Below are positions 10,201 to 17,644 of a DNA stretch of 34,951 bases, piece by piece. The DNA is from Opitutaceae bacterium. Its GTDB lineage: Bacteria; Verrucomicrobiota; Verrucomicrobiia; Opitutales; Opitutaceae. The notes under the pieces were generated by a model. That model saw only the letters and a program-made list of their open reading frames with translations, made no database searches and was not told the DNA's origin. The position numbers and the translations under genes were made by a program. Location of the stretch: the NCBI GenBank assembly GCA_019455245.1, contig JACFMR010000034.1, positions 1 through 34,951 on the forward strand, in the 5' to 3' direction. Position 1 is the first letter of the stretch. The number at the start of each line of letters is the position of its first letter.

Positions 10201-13200
10201 AGCAATCGCCATCCGGCGAGGCAAACACGGTGATGCGATCCACCCCGACGGGCACGAAGGCGGTGCCGGCCGGCGTGTTGTCCGCGTCGAGGGCGCCGAG
10301 CATGGCTTGAAACGCGCCGTCCAGCAGACCGGGATGGAGGGCGTGCCGGCGGTCCTCGGGGAGGGAGGCGAGTTGCACCCACGCCGCGCCGGACCGCCGG
10401 CGGATCGAGGTCAGGCGCCGGAAGGCCGGACCGTAATCGAGCTGGCGCGCGCGCAGGGCCGCGTAGATGGCGGCAGGTTCAATCGTGTCGGCAAAGGCCG
10501 CGGACAACGCCGCGAGATCAACCGGCGGCGGGGCCGGCGCGATTTCGCCCTGCACCAGCCGGGCCGAGGCGTGCAGTTGCCAAACCTCGGGGCGGCCGGC
10601 GCGGGCGCTTTCGAGCCGGCAGGCGCCGGTGCCGGCATCGAAATCGAGCTGCAGCAGACTGTCCTCGGTGGACGCCAGCACCAGCAGGTGGTGAAAGGTC
10701 ACGGACTCGAAAGAGATGGATTTTTGCTTCGGCCGCAGATCGCGCGCCGCGGACACCATCGCGTCCACATAGCCGGCGGCGGGGAACACAGTGGCGCCCT
10801 CGACCTTGTGGTCGTCGAGCCAGGGGAGAAGACCGGGTGCCAGCCGGATTTCGCGTTGATAACCGGCGGCGAATTTCCGCGCGCCGAGCAAGGCCGGGCC
10901 CGGGGCACCGAGCCGGTCCTGTTGGCTGGCGGCGGATTCGATCCAGAGTTCCTCGCGTTGCCAAGGGTAGGCGGGCAGGTCGATCAGGTGTCCGGCAGCA
11001 TCGTCGTTGACGGCCGCCCAATCCGGTGACGTGCCGCGGAGGTGGAGAGCGGCGAGGGCTTGGCGCAGCGTGAGCGCCTCGGGTTCCTGTCGTTTGAGCG
11101 AGAACACGCAAGTGCCGGTGACGGCTTGCGCGGCGAGCCCTTCCTGCAGGCTGCCGGCCAGCACCGGATGCGGACCGACTTCCAAAAACGTGCGGTAACC
11201 ATCACCGACCAACGCGCCGACCGCATCGCCGAAGCGCACGGTCTGGCGCAGGTTTTGCCACCAGTAATGTCCGCCATGAAGCGCGTCGTGCACCCGCGCG
11301 CCGGTCACGGTGGAAAAAAGCGGGAGGGTCGGCGGCTGCGGTGCGAGATCGGCGAGCGCCGTGATCAACGCCTCCTGCAGCGGCTCCATCTGATGGCTGT
11401 GATAGGCGACCTCGACGCGCAGGAAGCGGGCGAAACGACCCTCGGCCTCGAGGCCTTGTGCGAGTTCCTTGAGCGCGGCGGCGTCGCCGGCGAGCACGGT
11501 GGATTGGGCGCTGTTGATCGCGGCGACGGAAACGAGATCGCTCAGTCCCGCGGCGATCTCGGCCGCTTCCGCGGGCGTGAGGTTGGTGGCGAGCATGCGG
11601 CCGCGACCTTCGAGCGGCTGTTGCAAGCGGCTGCGGTGGTAAACCACGCGCACGGCATCGGCCAGGCTCAGGCTGCCCGCGACCGCGGCGGCGGCGATTT
11701 CGCCCACGCTGTGACCGATGATCGCGGCGGGTTTGATGCCCCACGAGGCCCAAAGTTGGGCGAGCGCGTATTGCAGTGCGAAGTTCGCCGGTTGGGCGAC
11801 GGCGGTGTCGGTCACGCGTGATTGCGCCTCGGGTTGAAGCATGGCGTCGCGCAACGACCAGCCGGCCAAGGGCGCGAAGTGCTGCTCCACTTCCTCGATC
11901 GCGGCGCGGTAAGCGGGTTCGCTTTGCCAGAGTTCGCGGCCCATGCCCCACCACTGCGGACCCATGCCGGTGAAAACGAACACGGGCGCGCAAGCGGCGT
12001 CGCTCGAGCCGGTCAGCACCAGCGGCGAGGGTTCGCCGGCGGCGTGCGCGGCGAGGCCGGAGCGCAGTTCGCGCCGGTCGCGGGCGATGACGACCGCGCG
12101 GTGCAGGTGATGGCTGCGCCGCCGGGCGAGCGTGTGGGCGAGGTCGGCGGCATCGGTGTCCGCGCCGGCCGCGTCGAGCCAATCCGCGGTGGTCCTGGTC
12201 AGTTCGCGCAACGCTTCCGGCGAGCGGGCGGAAAAAGGAAACAGCCGGAGCGGCGCAGGCTCGGCGGTGCTGCGCGTCGCGGTTGGGGCCACGGCGTGGC
12301 CGTTGACGGCCGGTGATGCGGCCGGTGTGGTGCCGAGCACCGCGTGGACATTGCTGCCGCCGTAGCCAAACGAATTGACGGCGGCGAGCACATCGGCCGG
12401 GGCGGCGGGCAGCGTCTGCGTGGCGGTGGGCACGCGCAGGCCCCAATCGGCGAACGCGATCGCGGGATTGGGCGTGTGGAAATGCAGATTGGGCGGCACC
12501 GCGCGGTGGTGCAGACACAGCGCGGTCTTGATCACGCCAAGGATACCCGAGGCCGCCTCGAGATGGCCGAAGTTGGTTTTGACGGAACCGACCAGGAGCG
12601 GCTGATCGCGCGGACGTTGCCGGCCGAGCACCTCGGCGATGGCGGCGGTCTCGGTGGTGTCGCCCGCCTGCGTGCCGGTGCCGTGGGCCTCGATGTAGTG
12701 AATCCGGTTCGGATCAATCGCGGCGCGCGCATAAACGGAGCGCATCAGGTCGGCCTGCGCTTCGCCGTTGGGCAACGTGATGCCGGGCGTGCGGCCGTCC
12801 TGATTGGCGCCGGTGCCGTGCACCACGGCGTAAACGCGGTCGTGGTCGCGGCGGGCCTGGGCGAGCGGTTTGATGATCACGACGGCGGCGCCTTCGCCGC
12901 GACCGTAGCCGTCGGCGCCGGCGTCGAAGGTCTTGCACCGGCCGTCGGGCGAAAGAAACCGGCCCTTGCTCATCGCGATGGGAAACTCGGGCCGGAGCAT
13001 GACGTTGGCCCCGCCGACCACGGCCTGGGCGCATTCGCCGCGCCAGACGGACTGACAGGCGAGATGAAACGCGGTCAGCGACGAGGAACACGCGGTGTCG
13101 CAGGTGATGCTGGGGCCGCGCAGGTCGAAGACGTGCGAGAGGCGGTTGGCCAGCATCGTCATGGTGGCCGCGGTGGCGGTGTGGCTGCCGATCAGCTCGC

Positions 13201-13648
13201 GGTTCAGCGGGCTGAGCAGCGTGATCATCATGTCGAGCGTGAAGCCGCCCATGAACACGCCGGTGGCGGATCCGCGCAGCGCGTCGATTGGCAGCCCGGC
13301 GTTTTCCAGGGCTTCCCACGTGGTTTCCAACAGCAGGCGTTGCTGCGGATCAAGGTAGGCCGCCTCGCGCGGGGAGAGGCCGAAGGCGGTGGCGTCGAAC
13401 TGCGTGGGCAACGCATCGAGAAAGCCTGCGCGCCGCGCGTAAGTTTTGCCGTGCCGCTCCGGGTTGGGGTCGTGAAAGCGCAGAATATCCCAACGGTCGG
13501 CCGGGACCTCGCGGATGGCGTCGCCGCCGCTTTGCAGAAATTTCCAGAGTCCCGTGGCATCCGCGATCCCGGCGGGCAACCGGCATCCGATGCCGACCAA
13601 GGCGAGTGGCGCCGGGGCTTGGCCGGAGGTGTCGGACGGGTTGCGCAT
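7277..13648 (-). CDS. Fully reducing iterative type I polyketide synthase (KS-AT-DH-ER-KR-ACP)
   Basis: Single-module, 2123-aa megasynthase. The KS domain (about 14-440) has C187 in DTACSSS, H322 in EAHGTGT and H362 in NFGH. The AT (about 555-850) has S647 in GHSVGE, with AYHSH (748-752) at the usual specificity position. The DH (about 925-1185) has H947 in HKVEGATVFP and D1110 in HPGLLDG. A KR structural/linker region (about 1200-1380) precedes the ER (about 1395-1720, nucleotide motif HSATGAVGL at 1542-1550). The KR (about 1735-1960) has GGLSGFG and Y1888 in QGNYAAAN. The ACP (about 2020-2090) has S2049 in GVDSL. No methyltransferase or thioesterase domain is seen. All reducing domains look intact, so a saturated alkyl chain is expected. 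With no release domain, the downstream oxoamine synthase is the likely chain-releasing enzyme. Confidence 0.95.
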   Translation of the reverse strand: MRNPSDTSGQAPAPLALVGIGCRLPAGIADATGLWKFLQSGGDAIREVPADRWDILRFHDPNPERHGKTYARRAGFLDALPTQFDATAFGLSPREAAYLDPQQRLLLETTWEALENAGLPIDALRGSATGVFMGGFTLDMMITLLSPLNRELIGSHTATAATMTMLANRLSHVFDLRGPSITCDTACSSSLTAFHLACQSVWRGECAQAVVGGANVMLRPEFPIAMSKGRFLSPDGRCKTFDAGADGYGRGEGAAVVIIKPLAQARRDHDRVYAVVHGTGANQDGRTPGITLPNGEAQADLMRSVYARAAIDPNRIHYIEAHGTGTQAGDTTETAAIAEVLGRQRPRDQPLLVGSVKTNFGHLEAASGILGVIKTALCLHHRAVPPNLHFHTPNPAIAFADWGLRVPTATQTLPAAPADVLAAVNSFGYGGSNVHAVLGTTPAASPAVNGHAVAPTATRSTAEPAPLRLFPFSARSPEALRELTRTTADWLDAAGADTDAADLAHTLARRRSHHLHRAVVIARDRRELRSGLAAHAAGEPSPLVLTGSSDAACAPVFVFTGMGPQWWGMGRELWQSEPAYRAAIEEVEQHFAPLAGWSLRDAMLQPEAQSRVTDTAVAQPANFALQYALAQLWASWGIKPAAIIGHSVGEIAAAAVAGSLSLADAVRVVYHRSRLQQPLEGRGRMLATNLTPAEAAEIAAGLSDLVSVAAINSAQSTVLAGDAAALKELAQGLEAEGRFARFLRVEVAYHSHQMEPLQEALITALADLAPQPPTLPLFSTVTGARVHDALHGGHYWWQNLRQTVRFGDAVGALVGDGYRTFLEVGPHPVLAGSLQEGLAAQAVTGTCVFSLKRQEPEALTLRQALAALHLRGTSPDWAAVNDDAAGHLIDLPAYPWQREELWIESAASQQDRLGAPGPALLGARKFAAGYQREIRLAPGLLPWLDDHKVEGATVFPAAGYVDAMVSAARDLRPKQKSISFESVTFHHLLVLASTEDSLLQLDFDAGTGACRLESARAGRPEVWQLHASARLVQGEIAPAPPPVDLAALSAAFADTIEPAAIYAALRARQLDYGPAFRRLTSIRRRSGAAWVQLASLPEDRRHALHPGLLDGAFQAMLGALDADNTPAGTAFVPVGVDRITVFASPDGDCFAQVELTEITAQALTGHVRVFAADGRTLIDLRGIRCRALDAATESATGPGAWVETWEPLPAITDAVLTGSLLVLGPEQTTAKLAAALQANAPDLTVRCSEQPDTDDASITAIIDARGLDQPAPDPAAQCHALGRWWTELTARPTPPRLVVLTRGTQYVGDTAVTQPESAGIWGLARVARLELPELDLRVVDLDPTTNATDAVHRILALPAGENEFAVRGDQMLVRRLAPAPALPGPATAPATPDTACRLHIGEPGRIASLHLQQIVRDAPHDHEVEVRVRQASLNFKDVLKVLGTLDEKVIAGSYFGSHLGMEYTGVITAVGRAVSDFSVGDPVYGSSRTGAMQTHLRLDPQQDLIFRCDHADFTPQFLPAITVWRGLHEVARLGAGERILIHSATGAVGLYAVAYAQSVGAEIFATAGSEAKRAHLRSLGLKHVYDSRSLAFADAIREATGGRGVDAVLNALAGEFLRQSLALLAPYGRFIEIGKQDIAANTGLPLEGFNRNLTFAAIDVDRMVAERRDEFIRLIHETNRAREAGILRDPPTKVFKAKDAADAFQLLAQARHIGKVALEFDLQGATVTERSVTLPIRAGATYLITGGLSGFGAETARWLAARGARHLVLTGRRGESTPGAAGLRRELTAQGATVEILALDVADVQAVENLVARLAAANPPLRGVFHAAGVLADRPLADLTPEDYATVFGPKVTGALALDRATRELPLEHFVLYSSITAACGNPGQGNYAAANAIMDAIAAQRRALGLVATSINWGAIARVGMAARDETVARQLGALGLQGVEPMAALGAFAQRATSAPPAFILADIDWSRWNRQHPSPAGAPMLRHLAGAAEETSVQGEALPAGFDRLPGAARRMIVAGIVRDLTATTLKTTADRLEPNRPLNQQGVDSLMEIELRLTLGKALGVTLSRMDFAQAANLDALTAVYADRLGLAGDEAGAEVDQLSGAELDELLASLESTTNRSA

Positions 13649-13767
13649 GCTGGGGAGGGTGCAGGGAAAAGCAAAACGCCGGACGTGAAAAGGCTGAAAT
13701 TGATTTGCATCACGCGCCGATGAACTTGCTTCTCGCCATCATCTTCGCCGGAGCCTAGTTCCCGCAT
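13649..13767. promoter_or_regulatory. Divergent intergenic region between PKS and ceramide-synthase-like gene
   Basis: This 119-bp gap separates two outward-reading genes of the same inferred pathway, so it must hold or border the promoters of both transcription units. It is less GC-rich than its surroundings near 13690-13715. I could not identify a confident -35/-10 pair or a ribosome binding site in front of either start. Confidence 0.4.
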
Positions 13768-14886
13768 ATGGTTGAAGTCAGGCCGGTTGACTCAGCGCGG
13801 GAGCGCCGAAGTTTCATATATTACCCCGAGGCGATTTATCGCGACCATCCGGCCTGGGTGCCGCCGGTCTATGCCGACGTGAGCAAGCAGCTCGATCCGC
13901 GCCAAGGGGACTTTTTCAAGCATTCATCGGGTCAGCTTTTCCTCGCGTGGCGCGGGGCGGAAATCGTGGGCCGGATCGCGGCGCTGCACAACACCCGGCA
14001 CCTGGCGGCGCACGCCGACGGCGCGGGGTTCTTCGGGTTTTTCGAATGCGAGGACGATCCCGCCACGGCGGCGGCGTTGCTGCGAACGGCGGAGGACTGG
14101 TTGCGGCAACGCGGGCTCAAGGTCGCGCGCGGCCCGGCGAATTTCAGCATCCATGATGAAGCGGGCGTGCTGCTGGACGGTTTCGAACATGCGCCGATGT
14201 CGGGCATGGCCTACACGCCGCCGTATTACCGCGGGCTGCTGGAGGCGGCGGGATACGGCAAGGCGAAGGACCTGCTGGTGTTTCGCATCACGCGCGAGGC
14301 GTGGGAGCCGACGCAGTTCGAGCGCATGTGCCGCGTGGCCGACCGCGTGGCCGCGGGCGTGACCGTGCGGCCGCTCAACATGCGCGACCTGCCGGCGGAG
14401 GCGGAGCGCATGGCCCTGATTTTTGCCGAGGCCTGGCGGGACAACTGGGGCACGCTGCCGATGCCGGCGGCGGATTTTCTCAAATACGCGCGGGATTTCC
14501 GGCTGTTTTTGGATCCCGAGCTGATCCTGTTTGCCGAGTGCGACGGCGAACCGCTGGCGATGATGGTGGGCATCCCCAACATGAACGAGATCGTCCAACG
14601 CATCCGCGGCCGGCTGTTGCCGTTCGGCTGGTGGCGGCTGCTGCGGGAACGCAAGCAGGTGGGCGGCATCCGCATTTTCGTGATGGGCGTGCGCCCCGCG
14701 GCGCGACGTTTGGGGCTGCCGATCCTGTTTATCCGTCGGTTTCATGACCTGCTGATGAGCTCGGCGCATTTCCGCGAACTGGAGTTCTCGTGGATATTGG
14801 AGGACAACCACGAGACGATCGCCCTGATCGAGCGCGTCGGCGGTTATCGCGTGCAGACCCTGCGGCTTTACGAGAAAACCCTGTGA
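13768..14886 (+). CDS. GNAT-type acyltransferase resembling bacterial ceramide synthase (bCerS/YghO family)
   Basis: Predicted 372-aa soluble acyltransferase. Diagnostic blocks of this large GNAT subfamily are GFFGFFE (87-93), the stretch GPANFSIHDEAGVLLDGFE (122-140), PPYYRGLLEAAGYGKAKDLL (151-170) and a C-terminal WILEDN...IERVGGY segment. The family includes the Caulobacter ceramide synthase bCerS, which N-acylates long-chain bases, and the poorly known YghO proteins. The length is usual for the family. The stop overlaps the next ATG as TGATG, so it is translationally coupled to the Aur1-like gene. Next to a KDSR-like reductase and an oxoamine synthase, N-acylation of the long-chain base is the simplest role. 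Sequence alone does not prove the acyl donor or the acceptor. Confidence 0.8.
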   Translation: MVEVRPVDSARERRSFIYYPEAIYRDHPAWVPPVYADVSKQLDPRQGDFFKHSSGQLFLAWRGAEIVGRIAALHNTRHLAAHADGAGFFGFFECEDDPATAAALLRTAEDWLRQRGLKVARGPANFSIHDEAGVLLDGFEHAPMSGMAYTPPYYRGLLEAAGYGKAKDLLVFRITREAWEPTQFERMCRVADRVAAGVTVRPLNMRDLPAEAERMALIFAEAWRDNWGTLPMPAADFLKYARDFRLFLDPELILFAECDGEPLAMMVGIPNMNEIVQRIRGRLLPFGWWRLLRERKQVGGIRIFVMGVRPAARRLGLPILFIRRFHDLLMSSAHFRELEFSWILEDNHETIALIERVGGYRVQTLRLYEKTL

Positions 14887-15803
14887 TGCCGGCTTGGTCA
14901 CAACTGCGGCAGGAATGGCTCGACTGGTGGCGCGGCGCCGGTGCGCGCGGGCGCTGGCTGCCGCTGGCGGCGATCGGGTTGTATTATGCCGTACATGTGG
15001 CGTTGGACGGCTGGCGGGCGGACCCGGTGCTGATCGGGCTGGGTCTGCTGCTGTTTTATTATGCGGGCCCGCGGGTGCGGCCACTGTTCCGGTTTCTGCT
15101 GCCCTTCGCGATCGTCGGCATGGTGTATGACGCCCAACGCTATTGGGCGGACGAACTGCGTGCCGAGGTGCGCGTGGCGGAGCCGCACGAGTGGGAGATC
15201 AGCTGGTTCGGTATTGAGGCGGAAGGCGAATCGATCACGCCCGCGGCGTGGTGGCAGACGCGCACGCATCCGGCGTTGGATCTGGTGTGCGGGGCGGTTT
15301 ACCTGGTGTTTCTGCCGGCCTACCTCGTGATGGCGGCGTGGTGGCGTTTCAAGGAACGCCGGCGCGAGGCCGACTGGACGATGTGGGCGCTGATGGGGAT
15401 GAATCTCGCGGGCTATGCGACGTATCTGATCTATCCCGCGGCCCCGCCCTGGTATGTGGATCAGTATGGCCTGGGGCCCGCGGTGCTCACGGCGGTGCCC
15501 GACGCGGCCGGGGCGGCGCGGTTCGACGCGTTGCTCGGGGTGGAGTGGTTCGCGGGATTTTACGGCCACAACGCCAATGTCTTTGGCGCGATTCCCTCGC
15601 TGCATGTGGCGCAGACGTTTTTGACGATGCTGTTCGCGTGGCAGTTCCGCTCGCTGCGGATCACGGCCACGGTTTACTGGCTGCTGATGACCTTCGCTTC
15701 GGTTTACCTGAACCACCACTACCTCGTGGACGGCATCGTGGGCATGGTCTTTGCGTTGCTGGCCTGGCTGGCGGTGTGGCCGCAGGTGCGCAATCGCAAC
15801 TGA
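14886..15803 (+). CDS. Aur1-like PAP2 membrane protein, candidate inositol-phosphorylceramide synthase
   Basis: Predicted 305-aa polytopic membrane protein with about six to eight hydrophobic segments (near 25-40, 45-60, 66-80, 130-150, 165-183, 240-252, 258-275, 283-298). It carries YPAAPPWY (183-190), NVFGAIPSLH (231-240, H240) and HHYLVDG (277-283, with H278 and D282). These correspond to the APPWY, FGAxPSLH and HxxxD blocks of Aur1/inositol-phosphorylceramide synthases within the PAP2 superfamily. Aur1 transfers phosphoinositol from phosphatidylinositol to ceramide. The start is the ATG overlapping the upstream stop; the longer open frame is inside the acyltransferase gene. An ordinary lipid phosphatase of the PAP2 family is the alternative. 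The last 59 bp of its gene region are repeated at 17381-17439. Confidence 0.8.
   Translation: MPAWSQLRQEWLDWWRGAGARGRWLPLAAIGLYYAVHVALDGWRADPVLIGLGLLLFYYAGPRVRPLFRFLLPFAIVGMVYDAQRYWADELRAEVRVAEPHEWEISWFGIEAEGESITPAAWWQTRTHPALDLVCGAVYLVFLPAYLVMAAWWRFKERRREADWTMWALMGMNLAGYATYLIYPAAPPWYVDQYGLGPAVLTAVPDAAGAARFDALLGVEWFAGFYGHNANVFGAIPSLHVAQTFLTMLFAWQFRSLRITATVYWLLMTFASVYLNHHYLVDGIVGMVFALLAWLAVWPQVRNRN
15740..15798 (+). repeat. 59-bp direct repeat, copy 1 (3' end of the Aur1-like gene)
   Basis: This stretch, from gggcatgg to caatcgca, recurs at 17381-17439 with two mismatches. Here it codes for the last transmembrane segment and C-terminus of the Aur1-like protein. The two copies flank the Fic gene and its control region. 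Confidence 0.9.
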
Positions 15804-16051
15804 TCGAAGTCGGACCATCCTCTGTTCGGCAATTCGCTAACCGCTGATCTTCGCTCATCAGCGCTAATGAAAAAGAAGGGGGATATCCCCGGGGTATTTT
15901 CGATCGTCTTGGAGTTTTTGGCAGTCTCCGGCTTGGCGTAGCCGCGCTTAAGCCGCAGGCGCAAGCGTGGTCCGGGGGCTGCCCCAACGTGCTTTACGGC
16001 GGTTCCGGGATCCTGCACGGGTAAGCTCGGGATCACCGGTTCAGGTGGAGA
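15804..16051. other. Non-coding stretch between convergent genes
   Basis: This stretch of about 250 bp lies between the Aur1-like gene and the convergent Fic gene. It contains a perfect ggggatatcccc palindrome near 15887 followed by a short T-rich run, which could be part of a terminator. There is no convincing ORF. Confidence 0.4.
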
Positions 16052-17185
16052 CTATTTGGCCGGCACGGTTTGCAAATGGTATTTGGTGCTGCGTCCACCG
16101 GCTTCGCCGGGGACCAGCGCGCCGGCTTGGACCAAGGGCTTGATGTCACGTAACGCGGTATCGAGCGAGCATCCGGCCAGTTTGGCGTAACGCGACGTGG
16201 AGAGCGGGGTGGCGTTGGGGTCGTCGAGCAGCGCATTGATGACGAGCCGCTGCCGTGCGTTGAGCGTGAGGCTGCGATTGAGCGAGACCCACAGGTTGGC
16301 CTTGTGGATGATCCGATCCAGCGTCGTCTCAGCGCGTTGCATCGCCCGGTCCAAACAACCGAGGAACCACGTCAGCCAACCCGTGACATCGAGCGTGCCT
16401 TTCTGCGTTTCCTCCAAGATCCGGTAGTAGTGCTTTTTCTCCGCTTCGATCTGGGCCGACATGTTGTAAAACCGCAGCCCCGAGCCATCGGCCCGGGCCA
16501 GCGCCATTTCGGCGATCGCACGGCTGACGCGGCCGTTGCCGTCTTGGAAAGGGTGGATGGTTACAAACCAAAGATGCGCGAGCCCGGCGCGCAGCACCGG
16601 GTCAAGCGTGCCGGGCTTTTCGAACCACGTCAGAAAACGCGCGACCTCGGCCTCGATCCGGTCCGCCGTAGGGGCCTCGAAATGAATGTTTTTGCGCCGG
16701 ATGCGATCACGGTCGATCGGCCCGGAAACGACCTGCATGGGGTCCATGTCCGGGGTGCGCCATTGCCCGATGCGCACGCGGTGCAGGCCGCGGCGTCCGC
16801 CCGGGAACAACGATGCCTGCCAGCCCCACAAGCGGTCCACCGTGAGCGGTGCCGCATGGTGGGCGGTCGCATCCATCATCATTTCAACCGCTCCCTCGAT
16901 CATGCGATCCGGGGCCGACTCGTCCGTGTGGGGCAGCCCCATATGACGGGCGACGGAAGACCGGACGGAAGCCGGATCAAACCACGTGCCCTCGATCGCG
17001 CTAGATTGGGTCACCTCGCTCGTGAGGTTCTCCAGCGCCGCCTCGGCGCGAGACGGTTCCTCCATGCTGTCCATGCGCCCCAGTAATCGCCCTTGCCGGT
17101 GCCGTACCGCCACGAGCAGGGGCAGCACTTGGGCATCATCCCAGGTGAAATCGGGCCAGGTTTGGAGCTGATGAATGTAGGCCAC
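16052..17185 (-). CDS. Fic-domain protein with N-terminal inhibitory helix and C-terminal winged helix
   Basis: Predicted 377-aa Fic protein. Fic enzymes usually transfer AMP from ATP to a target hydroxyl. The active motif HPFQDGNGRVSR (211-222) is complete. An SSAIEG motif (61-66) matches the [S/T]xxxE[G/N] autoinhibitory helix, with E65 as the inhibitory glutamate, so this is a class II (N-terminally self-inhibited) Fic. The first 60 residues fit the DUF4172-type N-terminal domain. Residues about 300-372 look like a winged-helix domain, ending in GRSTKYHL, suggesting DNA binding. The clustered palindromes just upstream could be its own operator. Flanking 59-bp repeats suggest that it arrived as a unit. 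The target protein is unknown. Confidence 0.9.
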   Translation of the reverse strand: MAYIHQLQTWPDFTWDDAQVLPLLVAVRHRQGRLLGRMDSMEEPSRAEAALENLTSEVTQSSAIEGTWFDPASVRSSVARHMGLPHTDESAPDRMIEGAVEMMMDATAHHAAPLTVDRLWGWQASLFPGGRRGLHRVRIGQWRTPDMDPMQVVSGPIDRDRIRRKNIHFEAPTADRIEAEVARFLTWFEKPGTLDPVLRAGLAHLWFVTIHPFQDGNGRVSRAIAEMALARADGSGLRFYNMSAQIEAEKKHYYRILEETQKGTLDVTGWLTWFLGCLDRAMQRAETTLDRIIHKANLWVSLNRSLTLNARQRLVINALLDDPNATPLSTSRYAKLAGCSLDTALRDIKPLVQAGALVPGEAGGRSTKYHLQTVPAK

Positions 17186-17205
17186 AAAAAGCGACTTACG
17201 TGATC

Positions 17206-17272
17206 ATGCGGCGATTACAAGGTTTAATCACCGCATAATGTGCGGTGAAAATGGAAAGTATTCACCGCACAT
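17206..17272. promoter_or_regulatory. Cluster of overlapping palindromes upstream of the fic gene (candidate operator)
   Basis: Three inverted repeats share the half-site TCACCGCA. ATGCGGCGATTA/TAATCACCGCAT lies at 17206-17217 and 17225-17236 (11 of 12 pairs). TCACCGCA/TGCGGTGA lies at 17228-17235 and 17241-17248 (perfect). ATGTGCGGTGAA/TTCACCGCACAT lies at 17238-17249 and 17261-17272 (perfect 12 bp). They sit 20-90 bp upstream of the fic start in an AT-richer stretch. This fits repressor binding, perhaps by the Fic protein's own winged-helix domain. Confidence 0.65.
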
Positions 17273-17644
17273 GGAGATAATGGCTGATGCAAATTACTGA
17301 CCCAAGGTTATTTGAGACAATTATCCTGCCATACCGTAAGCAAATGATCCCAACTACAATTAACGCTGCGGTGGGATCAGGGGCATGGTTTTCGCGTTGC
17401 TGGCCTGGCTGGCGGTGTGGCCGCAGGTGCGCAATCGCAGGCGATGAAGATTGAGGTGGACCGGCACGTCCCGGTGCCGGTCTGCGCCGGTGACGCGCTG
17501 AGGATCGGAGCGTCCACCCAAGGTAGCAAAATTCGGTAGGGGCGCTTGCTGCGTTATGGGAGGCGCATGGTGCCTGTTTGCGGCGACGCCTTTTATTTTG
17601 TCCGGTTTGGGCCTCGGCGGCAGCCTACGGGTATACCCAACCTC
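17273..17644. other. Intergenic region upstream of the sigma factor gene
   Basis: This gap holds the second 59-bp direct repeat (17381-17439) and a small perfect hairpin accggcac/gtgccggt (17460-17481). I see no gene. The open frame upstream of 17645 has no family-like sequence and is likely 5' untranslated DNA. Confidence 0.4.
17381..17439 (+). repeat. 59-bp direct repeat, copy 2
   Basis: Near-identical copy (57 of 59 bases) of 15740-15798. Here it is not preceded by the rest of the Aur1-like gene, so it is a detached fragment. It marks the right edge of the inserted Fic segment. Confidence 0.9.

Noticed and set aside
7232..11029. A 1265-codon open frame on the plus strand opposite the PKS
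   Set aside because: It is antisense to clear PKS domains with intact catalytic motifs. Its translation is rich in Arg, Gly and Ala with no family pattern, as expected for the shadow of a GC-rich gene.
12344..13723. A long plus-strand open frame opposite the KS domain
   Set aside because: It has the same shadow character, and the KS on the other strand is unmistakable.
15880..15915. A possible rho-independent terminator after the Aur1-like gene
   Set aside because: The palindrome is short and the following T-run weak, so I only mention it in the intergenic note.
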